64,000 bases of DNA from Sphingomonadales bacterium 32-65-25 (lineage in GTDB: Bacteria; Pseudomonadota; Alphaproteobacteria; Sphingomonadales; Sphingomonadaceae). Location: assembly GCA_002280855.1 (NCBI GenBank), contig NCEU01000005.1, positions 248,001-312,000 of the forward strand, given 5' to 3'. The notes beneath the pieces were generated by a model. That model worked only from the letters and a program-made list of their open reading frames with translations. It searched no databases and was not told the DNA's origin. The stretch's first letter is position 1. Every line of letters starts with the position of its first letter. Shown here one piece after another: positions 18,462-26,761 of this stretch. A program made the translations under genes and the position numbers.

Positions 18462-19339
18462 AGGACTCTGGGAGCGCTGTGCTGATTGACGGCAAGGCCC
18501 GCGCTGCGGCCCTGCGCGCCGAAGTCGCCGCCGGTGTTGCCGCGTTCGTGGCCACGCATGGCCGCGCGCCGGGGCTCACTGTCGTGCTGGTTGGCGATGA
18601 TCCGGCCAGCGCCGTCTATGTCGGCTCCAAGGGCAAGGCCACGCGCGAAGCCGGGATGATTTCCGGCGAGCATCGCCTGCCCGCCGACACCCCGGAAGCC
18701 GAACTGCTCGCCCTCATTGCCAAGCTGAACGCCGATCCGGCGGTGGATGGCATCCTCGTCCAGATGCCGCTGCCGAAGCATATCGACAGCGATCGGGTGA
18801 TCGCGGCCATCGATCCGGCCAAGGATGTCGATGGCCTGCACCCGATCAACACCGGCCTGCTGGTCAGCGGCCGTGACGGGCTGGTGCCCTGCACGCCATC
18901 GGGCTGCATGCTGCTGATCAACGAAGCGTTGGGCAGTATATCAGGCGCCGAAGCCGTGGTGATCGGCCGCTCGATCCTGGTCGGCAAGCCGATGGCCGCG
19001 CTGCTCACCAACGCCAGCGCCACCGTTACCGTCGCTCACAGCCGCACCCGCGATCTGGCCGGGCATGTGGCGCGCGCCGATATCGTCGTGGCCGCCGTGG
19101 GCATCCCCGGCATGGTGAAAGGCGAATGGATCAAGCCAGGCGCCTGCGTGATCGATGTCGGCATCAATCGCATTCTCCTGCCCGACGGCAAGAGCCGGCT
19201 GGTGGGCGACGTTGATTTCGAGGGCGCAGTCACCCGCGCCGGCTGGATCACGCCGGTGCCAGGTGGTGTCGGCCCGATGACCATCGCCTGCCTTCTGGCC
19301 AACACGTTGCAGGCGGCGCACGCCCGGGCCACGGCGTGA
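18458..19339 (+). CDS. folD: Methylenetetrahydrofolate dehydrogenase / cyclohydrolase
   Basis: About 293 residues. The bifunctional enzyme interconverts methylene-, methenyl- and formyl-tetrahydrofolate with NADP. Motifs: [10 protein letters not shown] with the catalytic Lys, [42 protein letters not shown] (Rossmann) and [11 protein letters not shown]. Two GTG starts are possible. The first (18458) overlaps the yggT stop and is given here. The second (18479, MLIDGKA) has GGGAG four bases upstream and gives 286 residues. The stop overlaps marC by four bases. Confidence 0.95.
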   Translation: MKDSGSAVLIDGKARAAALRAEVAAGVAAFVATHGRAPGLTVVLVGDDPASAVYVGSKGKATREAGMISGEHRLPADTPEAELLALIAKLNADPAVDGILVQMPLPKHIDSDRVIAAIDPAKDVDGLHPINTGLLVSGRDGLVPCTPSGCMLLINEALGSISGAEAVVIGRSILVGKPMAALLTNASATVTVAHSRTRDLAGHVARADIVVAAVGIPGMVKGEWIKPGACVIDVGINRILLPDGKSRLVGDVDFEGAVTRAGWITPVPGGVGPMTIACLLANTLQAAHARATA

Positions 19340-20010
19340 CCGGCCTTTCCCTCGACGGGCCATTGGTCCAGCTGTTCATCTCGGCATTTGTCACCCTGTT
19401 CGTGGTGATCGATCCGCCGGGTTGCGTGCCGATCTTTTCCAGCCTCACCGCTGGCACCACGCCCAAACATCGCTTCGACATGGCGATCCGTTCCAGCCTG
19501 ATTGCCGCGGGTGTGCTGGTGGCCTTCGCACTTGGTGGGGAGGCCTTCCTGTCGGCATTGGGCATCACGCTGCCGGCCTTCAAGATCGCCGGCGGCCTGA
19601 TGGTGTTCGTGATTGCCATCGACATGGTGTTCGAAAAGCGCACCCAGCGCCGCGAAACCCGCGCCGAAGGGGTGAAATCCGCCGCCGATGCCGCTGGCAA
19701 GCCGCTGGAAGAGGAGGATATCTCGGTCTTCCCAATGGCCATTCCGATGCTGGCCGGGCCGGGATCGATCGCGTCGGTGATGCTGCTGTCGGCGCGCACC
19801 GATGGCGATGTCACCAAGGAAGCCGTGGTGCTGGGCGCGCTGGTCACCGTGCTGCTGCTCACCCTGCTCTGCCTGCTGGCGGCTGGCCCGATGATGAAGC
19901 TGATGGGCGCCAAGTTCGAAGGCGCGCTCACCCGTCTGCTGGGCGTGGTGCTGGCGGCGCTTGCGGCGCAGTTCGTGATCGACGGTATCAAGCAGAGCTT
20001 TGGGCTGTAA
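19336..20010 (+). CDS. MarC-family inner membrane protein
   Basis: 224 residues with six hydrophobic segments. Typical MarC motifs are [12 protein letters not shown] in the first helix region and [14 protein letters not shown] in the middle. No transport activity is firmly established for the family, and despite the name a role in antibiotic resistance has not been confirmed. It starts with GTG inside the folD stop (GTGA overlap). A hydrophilic loop, [15 protein letters not shown], separates the two halves. Confidence 0.92.
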   Translation: MTGLSLDGPLVQLFISAFVTLFVVIDPPGCVPIFSSLTAGTTPKHRFDMAIRSSLIAAGVLVAFALGGEAFLSALGITLPAFKIAGGLMVFVIAIDMVFEKRTQRRETRAEGVKSAADAAGKPLEEEDISVFPMAIPMLAGPGSIASVMLLSARTDGDVTKEAVVLGALVTVLLLTLLCLLAAGPMMKLMGAKFEGALTRLLGVVLAALAAQFVIDGIKQSFGL

Positions 20011-20080
20011 CAGCCGGGATTGCTCGACAGGTTAAACGGCGCGGGCCAGACTGACTCCTGCAACCACAGGAGACTCGACC

Positions 20081-20746
20081 ATGCCTTCAGCCCTCATCAT
20101 CGGTGCCTCGCGCGGCATCGGCCTTGGCCTCACGGCCGAACTGATCGGCCGGGGCTGGGACGTGGTGGCCACCCAGCGCAGCCCGTCCCCCGCCCTGGCC
20201 GCCACCGGCGCGCAGGTCGCCACCGCTGACATTGACGACAGCGAGACGGTGGCGACGCTGGCCGCCAGCCTGGCCGGCAAGACCTTCGATCATGTGCTGA
20301 TCAACGCCGGCATTACCGGTGGCCGCGCCGATACCGCCAGCACCGTGAGCCGTGATGCCATGACGCAGTTGTTCTGGACCAACGCCATCGCCCCGATCCG
20401 GGCCGGGCGCATCCTGCTGCCACTGGTCAAGGAAGGCGGCTCGATCGGCTTCATGACCTCGATCCTGGGTTCGGTGGGCGGCCGCACGCACGGCTATGCC
20501 GAACTCTACAGCGCCTCGAAAGCGGCGCTCAACAGCCTGAGCCGGGGCTTTGCCGTGCAGGATGTCGGCAGCCGCGCCGTGGCCGTGCTCAACCTGCACC
20601 CGGGCTGGGTGAAGACCGACATGGGCGGTGCCGATGCCGATATCAATGTCGCCACCAGCGTGAAGGGCCTGGCCGATGTGATCGCTGCGGCGCACCCGCC
20701 TGGTCAGGTCTATGTCGACTACAAGGGCAGCAGCATCCCCTGGTAG
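20081..20746 (+). CDS. SDR-family oxidoreductase (short form)
   Basis: 221 residues. It has the cofactor motif GASRGIGLGL, INAGITGG in place of NNAG, and YSASKAALN carrying catalytic Tyr and Lys. It is about 30 residues shorter than classical SDRs, like carbonyl-reductase or CsgA-type members, and ends VYVDYKGSSIPW. Substrate is unknown. Its ATG lies 7 bases after ACAGGAG. A perfect 12-bp hairpin follows the stop. Confidence 0.92.
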   Translation: MPSALIIGASRGIGLGLTAELIGRGWDVVATQRSPSPALAATGAQVATADIDDSETVATLAASLAGKTFDHVLINAGITGGRADTASTVSRDAMTQLFWTNAIAPIRAGRILLPLVKEGGSIGFMTSILGSVGGRTHGYAELYSASKAALNSLSRGFAVQDVGSRAVAVLNLHPGWVKTDMGGADADINVATSVKGLADVIAAAHPPGQVYVDYKGSSIPW

Positions 20747-20762
20747 GCAGCAAACAGAAAAA

Positions 20763-20795
20763 GGGCGCCGCTCCGGTGGAGCGGCGCCCGTTCTT
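20763..20795. terminator. Strong bidirectional hairpin
   Basis: GGGCGCCGCTCC (20763-20774) and GGAGCGGCGCCC (20778-20789) are perfectly complementary with a 3-base loop. TTCTTGT follows on the plus strand and TTTTTCTGTTT on the minus strand. It can therefore end both the SDR gene and the convergent PEP-CTERM gene. Confidence 0.85.
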
Positions 20796-20830
20796 GTCGA
20801 TCAGGGCCGGAAGAACCGACCCTTGCCAGA

Positions 20831-21520
20831 TCAGGCAGCAACGCTGCTGCGACGACGGCGGGCGGCGACGCCGACCATGCCGAAGCCGGCAATCAGCATC
20901 AGCCAGCTGGCCGGTTCCGGAACCGCGCTGTCGACCAGGATGTTGTCGATGATCGGACCGGCCGAGTCATTCGGACCAGCACCGCCAAAGGTGAGCAGCA
21001 GCGAACCGGCGCTGGTCGGGATGAACGACAGCGCATAGTTGACGAACGGGCGGTTGCGGACCAGCGACTCAGTGTAGGTGCCCATGGTGGAGATACCCGG
21101 GCCAGTGCTGCCGTACGAACCCTGGAAGCCCGAGATCAGCGTGAACACGGCGATGTTTTCGGGATCGGTGAAGCCCAGCGCGAAGTTGAAGATGTCGGCC
21201 GGGGTGCCGGCGCGCGGGTTGCCGCTGACAGCGAACGAGACCGTGATCACGCGACCAGCGTTGAAGGCGATCGGATCGGACGTGATCGAACCGACGTTCG
21301 GCGAACCGACGAGATCGAGGCAGCGACCGGCCGCACCGACGCACAGCACGCCCGCCGTGCCGTTGCTGATGACATCAACACCGCCGGTGACCGTGAAGCC
21401 GGGCACGTTGGTGGTGTTGTTGGCACGCGGCACCGTATCGAAATTCTGGCTGAAGATGGTCACGGCAGACGCCGGCATGGCCATCACGGCGGCAGCAGCA
21501 AGAGCAGTCAGGATACGCAT
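20831..21520 (-). CDS. Secreted PEPxxWA-CTERM sorted protein
   Basis: 229 residues. A signal peptide (MRILTALAAAAVMAMPASA) is followed by a beta-rich domain with no catalytic signature (FSQNFDTVP, GNPRAGTPADIFNFALGF, SAGSLLLTFGGAGPND), consistent with a jelly-roll or carbohydrate-binding fold. The C-terminus is VPEPASW, a hydrophobic helix and RRRR: the sorting tag cut by exosortase in sphingomonads. No exosortase gene is in the window. GGGAG lies 6 bases before the ATG. A sigma-54-type promoter sits just upstream (21551-21566). Confidence 0.93.
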   Translation of the reverse strand: MRILTALAAAAVMAMPASAVTIFSQNFDTVPRANNTTNVPGFTVTGGVDVISNGTAGVLCVGAAGRCLDLVGSPNVGSITSDPIAFNAGRVITVSFAVSGNPRAGTPADIFNFALGFTDPENIAVFTLISGFQGSYGSTGPGISTMGTYTESLVRNRPFVNYALSFIPTSAGSLLLTFGGAGPNDSAGPIIDNILVDSAVPEPASWLMLIAGFGMVGVAARRRRSSVAA

Positions 21521-21550
21521 CGAAATCTCCCTTTGATACGCAGCCCGCCA

Positions 21551-21566
21551 TGCAAGCAGCATGCCA
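21551..21566 (-). promoter_or_regulatory. Sigma-54 (RpoN)-type -24/-12 promoter for the PEP-CTERM gene
   Basis: Read on the minus strand the bases are TGGCATGCTGCTTGCA. They match the RpoN consensus TGGCAYG-N4-TTGCW, with GG and GC separated by exactly 10 bases. The predicted start of transcription is near 21540, giving a leader of about 20 bases that still contains the ribosome site AAAGGGAG. It is unproven; the fit and spacing are the evidence. Confidence 0.6.
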
Positions 21567-21644
21567 AAATGGATGTTTCACGATTTCTGGTTAACGTTCA
21601 AGACGTTATGACCATTACGCGAATGGTCAATCCAAAATGGATGT
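21564..21644. repeat. Pair of 13-bp direct repeats upstream of the PEP-CTERM gene
   Basis: CCAAAATGGATGT occurs at 21564-21576 and again at 21632-21644, 68 bases apart (about 6.5 helical turns). The first copy overlaps the -24 element of the sigma-54-like promoter. These could be activator or repressor sites. Confidence 0.5.
21609..21629. promoter_or_regulatory. 8-bp inverted repeat, possible activator site
   Basis: TGACCATT and AATGGTCA flank a 5-base centre (ACGCG). The element lies about 70-90 bases upstream of the predicted start of transcription, where enhancer-binding activators of sigma-54 usually bind. Confidence 0.45.
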
Positions 21645-22080
21645 AAATTATGCCGACAAATCGGGCGCTGCGGTTCAGCGCCCGATCCCTCCAGGTCGCA
21701 GCCTGAAAGTCGGTCATTTTGATCGCCCTGACCCTCGAAATGACCAGAATTGCGAGTCGGATTCATTATGCCTTAAAACTTCTGACGTGAAAATTATAAA
21801 TTGGTTAACAGCGCGCCATTCCGGCCTGGCCTGAAGCCGTGGCCCATTCCATTCAGCGTGTGTGTAAAGATTCCCGACACAGGCGCCGGCCTGCCAGCAA
21901 GCCGAGCCGATCGGCCCGAAGCCGGCAATCGGCATGACCCGGTTGGGTCCTTCAGGACTGGCTGCTGATCACATCCGGACTTTGAAGCGCGTGGCAAAGC
22001 CTTCCACACGGCGCAAACGCCGCATGGCCCCACCCCTTTGCGACGAGTCAATCAGTCAGCAGCAATCAAAACCGCAGGGC
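21645..22080. other. Rest of the 560-bp intergenic region
   Basis: No gene is supported here. A perfect 10-bp hairpin (TCGGGCGCTG and CAGCGCCCGA, loop CGGTT) lies at 21661-21685. GGTCATTT (21712-21719) and AAATGACC (21738-21745) form a wider inverted repeat. The stretch around 21760-21815 is AT-richer than its surroundings. A terminator for argG would be expected near 22080, but I see no clear hairpin there. Confidence 0.5.
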
Positions 22081-23301
22081 TCAACGCCCGTCGCGCCGCC
22101 CCAGCAGGCGCAGCCGCAGCGCGTTCAGCTTGATGAAGCCGGCGGCATCGCGCTGATCATAGGCGCCGCGGTCATCCTCGAACGTCACGATGCCGGCCGA
22201 ATAGAGGCTGTAGGGCGACTTGCGCCCCACCACGCCCACATTGCCCTTGTACAGCTTCAGCCGCACCGTGCCCGTCACCTTGGCTTGGCTGTGATCGATG
22301 GCCGCCTGCAGCATCTCGCGTTCGGGGCTGAACCAGAAACCGTTATAAAGCAGCTCGGCATATTTCGGCATCAGCTCATCCTTCAGATGCGCCGCGCCGC
22401 GATCGAGCGTAATCTGTTCGATGCCGCGATGCGCGATGTGCAAGATGGTGCCGCCCGGCGTTTCATACATGCCGCGCGACTTCATGCCGACAAAACGGTT
22501 TTCCAGCAGATCGAGCCGGCCAATGCCATGGCGTTTGCCCAGCGCGTTCAGCTTCGCCAGCAGCGTCGCCGGGCTCAGCCCTTCGCCATTGATCGCCACC
22601 GCATCGCCGCTCTGGAAATCGACGGTGATATATTCCGGCGTGTCCGGCGCCTCTTCCGGGTGATCGGTGCGGCTGTAGACATAATCCGGCACTTCCTCCC
22701 ACGGATCTTCGAGCACCTTGCCCTCGGACGAGGTGTGCAGCAGGTTGGCATCGGTGGAGAACGGGCTCTCCCCGCGCTTGTCCTTCGCCACCGGAATCTG
22801 GTGCTGTTCGGCAAAGGCGATCAGCGCTTCACGGCTGGTCAAGTTCCATTCCCGCCACGGCGCGATGATGCGGATATCGGGCGCCAGCGCATAATAGCCC
22901 AGCTCGAACCGCACCTGGTCATTGCCCTTGCCCGTCGCCCCGTGGGACACGGCATCGGCACCCGTCATCTTGGCAATCTCGATCTGGCGCTTGGCAATCA
23001 ACGGCCGCGCGATCGACGTGCCGAGCAGATACAGGCCTTCATACAGCGCGTTGGCGCGCATCATCGGGAACACATAATCCTTCACGAACTCTTCGCGCAG
23101 ATCGTCGATGAAGATATTCTCCGGCTTGATGCCGAGCAGCAGCGCCTTGGCCCGCGCCGGCTCCAGCTCTTCACCCTGGCCCAGATCGGCGGTGAAGGTG
23201 ACGACCTCGCACTGATATTCAGTCTGCAGCCACTTCAGGATCACGCTGGTATCCAGCCCGCCCGAATAGGCCAGCACCACCTTGTTGATCGAATCAGCCA
23301 T
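22081..23301 (-). CDS. argG: Argininosuccinate synthase
   Basis: 406 residues, full length. It joins citrulline and aspartate with ATP in the penultimate step of arginine synthesis. Motifs: [18 protein letters not shown] (PP-loop), [28 protein letters not shown] (ATP and citrulline binding) and [15 protein letters not shown]. Two ATG codons are possible; AGGGA touches the first (23307) but is 6 bases from the second (23301), which is chosen. It is divergent from the DUF1801 gene across 69 bases that must hold both promoters. Confidence 0.97.
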   Translation of the reverse strand: MADSINKVVLAYSGGLDTSVILKWLQTEYQCEVVTFTADLGQGEELEPARAKALLLGIKPENIFIDDLREEFVKDYVFPMMRANALYEGLYLLGTSIARPLIAKRQIEIAKMTGADAVSHGATGKGNDQVRFELGYYALAPDIRIIAPWREWNLTSREALIAFAEQHQIPVAKDKRGESPFSTDANLLHTSSEGKVLEDPWEEVPDYVYSRTDHPEEAPDTPEYITVDFQSGDAVAINGEGLSPATLLAKLNALGKRHGIGRLDLLENRFVGMKSRGMYETPGGTILHIAHRGIEQITLDRGAAHLKDELMPKYAELLYNGFWFSPEREMLQAAIDHSQAKVTGTVRLKLYKGNVGVVGRKSPYSLYSAGIVTFEDDRGAYDQRDAAGFIKLNALRLRLLGRRDGR

Positions 23302-23370
23302 CGTCATTCCCTCACGTTGTGGTTGCGCGCCTATTTGCTAAGCTCCCGCAACGCAAGCGGGGGAGTTACC

Positions 23371-23793
23371 GTGGCCGACACACCAAAGACATTACCCACC
23401 GATGCCAGCGTCCCGGCCTTCCTCGCCGCCCTTGAACCCGCCCGCCGCCGCGAAGAAGCCTTGGGCCTGGCCGCCCTGCTCGAAACAGTCGCCGGCTGCC
23501 CACCCGTGCTTTGGGGCAGCAGCATCATCGGCTATGGCCACTATGATTACACCTATGCCTCCGGCCGCACCGGCACCTGGCCCCGCCTCGGCTTCTCCCC
23601 GCGCAAGGCGAACCACGTCGTCTATCTGATGGACGGCTTCGACGGCCAGGCCGACCTGCTGGCCGGGCTGGGCAAGGCGACAACCGGGGTGTCGTGCCTC
23701 TACATCAAGAAACTGGCCGATATCGATATGGACGTGCTCGCCGAAATGGCGCGGCGATCATGGGCGATGATGGCGACGCGATATCCGGGGTAA
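23371..23793 (+). CDS. DUF1801 / YdhG-like domain protein
   Basis: 140 residues, GTG start preceded by GGGGGAG at ideal spacing. The sequence runs VPAFLAALEPARRREEALGL, then PPVLWGSSIIGYGHYDY, then WPRLGFSPRKANHVVYLM and LYIKKLADID, the characteristic pattern of the DUF1801 fold. The biochemical role is unknown. It is cytoplasmic with no signal peptide. A hairpin repeat begins 5 bases after its stop. Confidence 0.88.
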   Translation: MADTPKTLPTDASVPAFLAALEPARRREEALGLAALLETVAGCPPVLWGSSIIGYGHYDYTYASGRTGTWPRLGFSPRKANHVVYLMDGFDGQADLLAGLGKATTGVSCLYIKKLADIDMDVLAEMARRSWAMMATRYPG

Positions 23794-23798
23794 CAAAG

Positions 23799-23843
23799 AG
23801 GGCCTCCGGCGGGCAGGGACTCGTCCCTGCACGCGTTTGTTCT
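23799..23843 (+). repeat. Dispersed hairpin repeat, copy 3 (variant stem)
   Basis: AGGGCCTCCGGCGG leads into GCAGGGAC-TC-GTCCCTGC, then ACGCGTTTGTTCT. Relative to the other copies both sides of the stem differ in a compensating way (GGGGCT with AGCCCC becomes GGGACT with CGTCCC), so base pairing is conserved. It sits 5 bases after the DUF1801 stop. Confidence 0.65.
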
Positions 23844-23865
23844 GCAGCACCCCTCACCTTCCACT

Positions 23866-23887
23866 CGTCATCCCGGACATGATCCGG
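23866..23887. repeat. Short CCGGA palindromic repeat resembling a common alphaproteobacterial intergenic element
   Basis: CGTCATCCCGGACATGATCC reads as CCGGA and TCCGG around CATGA. Elements beginning TCATCCCGGAC are frequent between genes in alphaproteobacteria (from memory). The rest of the gap up to 24002 shows no gene. Confidence 0.35.
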
Positions 23888-24001
23888 CTGCGATGCCATG
23901 GGCTCTTCGCCATGCGTAGACTCCACGGCTGCGATGGCAACGCACCCGTCGCTAATCTCATGAGCCTGAGATCAAGGCAATGCAGAGAAGGCGCACACAT
24001 A

Positions 24002-24583
24002 ATGATTGCGCAGGACGTGCCAATTATCTGCGTGGGGGGGTCGGCGGGTGGACAAGACGCCTATCAACGCTTGCTCCAGAATCTGCCGCCCGATCTCGGG
24101 GCGGCGATTGTGATCGTGAACCACCTGCGGACGGTTTCAACCCATCTGCACGAAATTCTGCCGAACTATACCGATATGCCTGTCGAGCTGATTACCGAAG
24201 GTCTCGATATCCGGCCGAACCATGTGTTCATCATCCCATCCCAGCGGGATTTGCATGTCCTGAACGGCGAATTTCGGCTGAAGCCCATCTCCAAGCCGAG
24301 GGGATGGCCCGATGTCATCACCGTCTTCCTCCGCTCTTTGACCGAGCATTGGCATGGCAGGCTGGTTGCGGTGATCGTGTCCGGTTATGATGGCGACGGT
24401 GCCGACGCCTTGTGCGCGATCCGAAACTGCGGGGGAACGACGATCGCACAATTGCCGGCCTCAGCGGGACAGCCCGACATGCCCGACAGCGCCATTGCCA
24501 GCGGGTGCGTGGATTTCATCCTGGCGCCCGAGCAAATCGCCGATCAGATCATGAAAATCATTCGGCCAGCCAACTCAAACTGA
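24002..24583 (+). CDS. Stand-alone CheB-type protein-glutamate methylesterase domain
   Basis: 193 residues covering only the CheB catalytic domain, with no receiver domain. The triad is visible: Ser in CVGGSAGG, His in VIVNHLRTV and Asp in [24 protein letters not shown] is the usual CheB core. In chemotaxis CheB removes methyl groups from receptors; stand-alone copies in sphingomonads may act in other signalling routes, which cannot be told here because no che genes are nearby. AGAAGG precedes ATG 24002 by about 10 bases; an ATG 14 codons upstream (23960) is an alternative. Confidence 0.88.
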   Translation: MIAQDVPIICVGGSAGGQDAYQRLLQNLPPDLGAAIVIVNHLRTVSTHLHEILPNYTDMPVELITEGLDIRPNHVFIIPSQRDLHVLNGEFRLKPISKPRGWPDVITVFLRSLTEHWHGRLVAVIVSGYDGDGADALCAIRNCGGTTIAQLPASAGQPDMPDSAIASGCVDFILAPEQIADQIMKIIRPANSN

Positions 24584-24686
24584 TTGTTCGCCCTGGTCTC
24601 AGTGGTCCGCGACCATGCATGATCAGGCTTAATCCGTGGACCTCGAATGGGACGCGCCCGCCAAACAGCGCACCCGAAAACGAAAG

Positions 24687-24725
24687 TGGGTGCAGGGGCT
24701 CAGCCCCTGCCCGCCGGAGGCCTCC
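24687..24725 (-). repeat. Dispersed hairpin repeat, copy 4 (full form, minus orientation)
   Basis: Read on the minus strand: GAGGCCTCCGGCGG, then GCAGGGGCT-G-AGCCCCTGC, then ACCCACTTTCGTTTTCG. It follows the S10 peptidase gene on that strand by about 80 bases. The rest of 24584-24806 shows no gene. Confidence 0.65.
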
Positions 24726-24806
24726 TCATTCCTTTCTGCCTTTGCCCTCGTGGCCGGCGGAACCGCGCCGTCGAACGGGTTCAGGCGGCTTTGGGCCGCC
24801 TTGGCT

Positions 24807-26300
24807 TCACTTCTGGCGTCGGATGAAGTCCCTCAGATCGTTGGACAGTTTCAGCCGATCCTGGCCGCGCACGTACATCATGTGGCCGGCGTCGTAATAG
24901 TGGAACTCGGTGCGGCCTTCGGGCCAGCCGGGGCGGTTCATCGAATATTCGGCGAAGTGGAACGGCGTGGCGAAATCATACCAGCCCTGGCCGACCCACA
25001 CCTTCGTCTTGCTGTTTTCACGCAAGGTGCGGGCGAGGCCGGGGGCGACGTTGACATAGGCATCGCGGCCATTGCCCAGGCGCCAGTCCCACGGGCCAAC
25101 GCCGCCGATGGAGACGTAGCTGCGATCCGTCTTGTAACCGATATCGCCGCGCAGATAGGCGTTCACGGCCGCCGGGTAGGAGGCATCAATGCCGTAGAAG
25201 CTGGGATCGTTATCGGGCCCTTCGCCGGCGTTGTCATAATCCTTGCCGGTATAACGGGCATCGAGGCGGCCGATGGTGAGGCCACGGTCGCGCAGCAGTT
25301 CCTTGTAGAAACGGCCGGGCGTGACGCGCAGATTGGCTTGTTCCAGATAGGTTTCCGACAGGCCGGTGAAGCGGGCCAGTTCCTTGCGGATGGCGGCGCG
25401 TTCGGCGGCGGGCAGGCTGTTCCCCTTGATCAGCGCCGTTATGTAGGCGCCGCTGGCAAAGGCGCGGGCTTCGGCGGCCCAGGCTTCGACACTGGCGGGC
25501 TTGTTCGGGATCTTGTCATGATACCAGGCGGCGGCGGCATAGCTGGGCAGCAGGCCCATATATTGCATCTCGTTGCCCTCGTCCTCGGCTTCCAGCCCGA
25601 AATCGAGGATGGCGGAGATGAGGATGACGCCGTTGAACGCGACATCATTATATTGCCGGTTCAACTCATAGGCCACGGCGGCCGAGCGGGTGGTGCCATA
25701 GGATTCCCCGCCTAGGAACTTGGGCGCGTTCCAGCGGTTGTGCTCGTTCAGCCACAGGCGAATGAACTCGGCGACAGACTTGGCATCGCTGTTGACGCCC
25801 CAAAACTCCTTGGGGTCGGTCTTGCCCAGGGCGTGGCTCCAGCCGGTGCCGACCGGATCGATGAACACCAGATCGGCGACATCAAGCAGCGATTCGGGGT
25901 TGTCGCTGATGTCATAGGGCGGCGCGCCGTCGTCCTTGGCATCAGGGATGTTCACCCGCTTCGGGCCAAAGGCACCCATGTGCAGCCACAGGCTGCCAGA
26001 CCCAGGCCCGCCGTTGAACAGGAAGAACACCGGGCGGTTCGGCTCCGGATTGTCCTTCAGATAGGTGGTGGAGAAGATGGCGGCAGTGGGCTTGCCCTCC
26101 TTGTCCTTAAGGAAGGTTTCGCCAACCACGGCGGTGTAGTTCATCTTCACGCCGCCAAAGGTGCCGCTGCGCTTGGCGACGACGCGGTTGGGGGTTGGGG
26201 TGGCTTCGGTAGCCTTTTCGGCCGGCTTGTCGGCGGTTTGGGCGAAGGCCGGTACGGCCAGCGCAGTTGCCAGTGCAATGAGTGAAATGAAACGAGCCAT
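24807..26300 (-). CDS. S10-family serine carboxypeptidase-like peptidase, exported
   Basis: 497 residues. A signal peptide ends at VPAFAQ. S10 hallmarks are NGGPGSGS (oxyanion region), GGESYGTTR with the catalytic Ser, GWYDFATPF with the Asp and DAGHMMYV with the His. The family releases C-terminal amino acids from peptides; bacterial members are periplasmic. GGGGAGAA precedes ATG 26300. The next gene on the strand (26352-26660) is 51 bases upstream and may be co-transcribed. It adds to the peptide-degrading theme of the window. Confidence 0.93.
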   Translation of the reverse strand: MARFISLIALATALAVPAFAQTADKPAEKATEATPTPNRVVAKRSGTFGGVKMNYTAVVGETFLKDKEGKPTAAIFSTTYLKDNPEPNRPVFFLFNGGPGSGSLWLHMGAFGPKRVNIPDAKDDGAPPYDISDNPESLLDVADLVFIDPVGTGWSHALGKTDPKEFWGVNSDAKSVAEFIRLWLNEHNRWNAPKFLGGESYGTTRSAAVAYELNRQYNDVAFNGVILISAILDFGLEAEDEGNEMQYMGLLPSYAAAAWYHDKIPNKPASVEAWAAEARAFASGAYITALIKGNSLPAAERAAIRKELARFTGLSETYLEQANLRVTPGRFYKELLRDRGLTIGRLDARYTGKDYDNAGEGPDNDPSFYGIDASYPAAVNAYLRGDIGYKTDRSYVSIGGVGPWDWRLGNGRDAYVNVAPGLARTLRENSKTKVWVGQGWYDFATPFHFAEYSMNRPGWPEGRTEFHYYDAGHMMYVRGQDRLKLSNDLRDFIRRQK

Positions 26301-26351
26301 GAACTTCTCCCCTTTGATCCTCCGGATAGCCGGCAGCCGGGGAGAGTTCAA

Positions 26352-26660
26352 TCAGAAGGCGTCAGACGGCGGGCTCCAGGCGATCGGCGGCGGTGTCACA
26401 AGCGGTGCGCGCGGGGCTTCGGGCTGCGGTTCCGGCGCGGCTTCAACCGGGGCTGCTTTCGCCAACTGGCCCAGCCCCCATGCCCCCACCGCCATGGCGG
26501 CGAGGCCCAGCGGCGAGACGCGGCGCAGCGCGAATGGTAGGGCGACGGCGGCCACATTGCCGATTGGGCCGAGGTGCGATCCCGATACGCGCGACGCAAT
26601 CTGGCGGCTGGCGGCGGCGGCAACGGCACGAACGGCAAAGCGGGCAAGCGGATTGGCCAT
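26352..26660 (-). CDS. Hypothetical small Ala-rich protein
   Basis: 102 residues, function unknown. It starts MANPLARFAVRAVAAAASRQIASRV, with a hydrophobic stretch LGLAAMAVGAWGLGQLA (about residues 50-66), then a Pro-rich tail (PEPQPEAPRAPLVTPPP). AGGAG lies 7 bases before ATG 26660 and fixes the start. It lies just upstream of the S10 peptidase gene on the same strand. Confidence 0.72.
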   Translation of the reverse strand: MANPLARFAVRAVAAAASRQIASRVSGSHLGPIGNVAAVALPFALRRVSPLGLAAMAVGAWGLGQLAKAAPVEAAPEPQPEAPRAPLVTPPPIAWSPPSDAF

Positions 26661-26761
26661 GAGTCGGCTCCTTCTCAATCGCAGCATCATAACACAGGTG
26701 GCGCGCGGTGTTGCAGCGCACAAGCCTCGCACCGCGCGGGTCGTCGCGCTATGGGCTCGGC

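Noticed and set aside
21521..21830. AT-richer spacer as a genomic-island border
   Set aside because: No integrase, attachment-site repeat or tRNA nearby, and both flanks are ordinary chromosomal genes.
21637..21834. 65-codon plus-strand frame in the 560-bp spacer
   Set aside because: No ribosome site, no motif, and it runs across the hairpin at 21661; more likely non-coding regulatory DNA.
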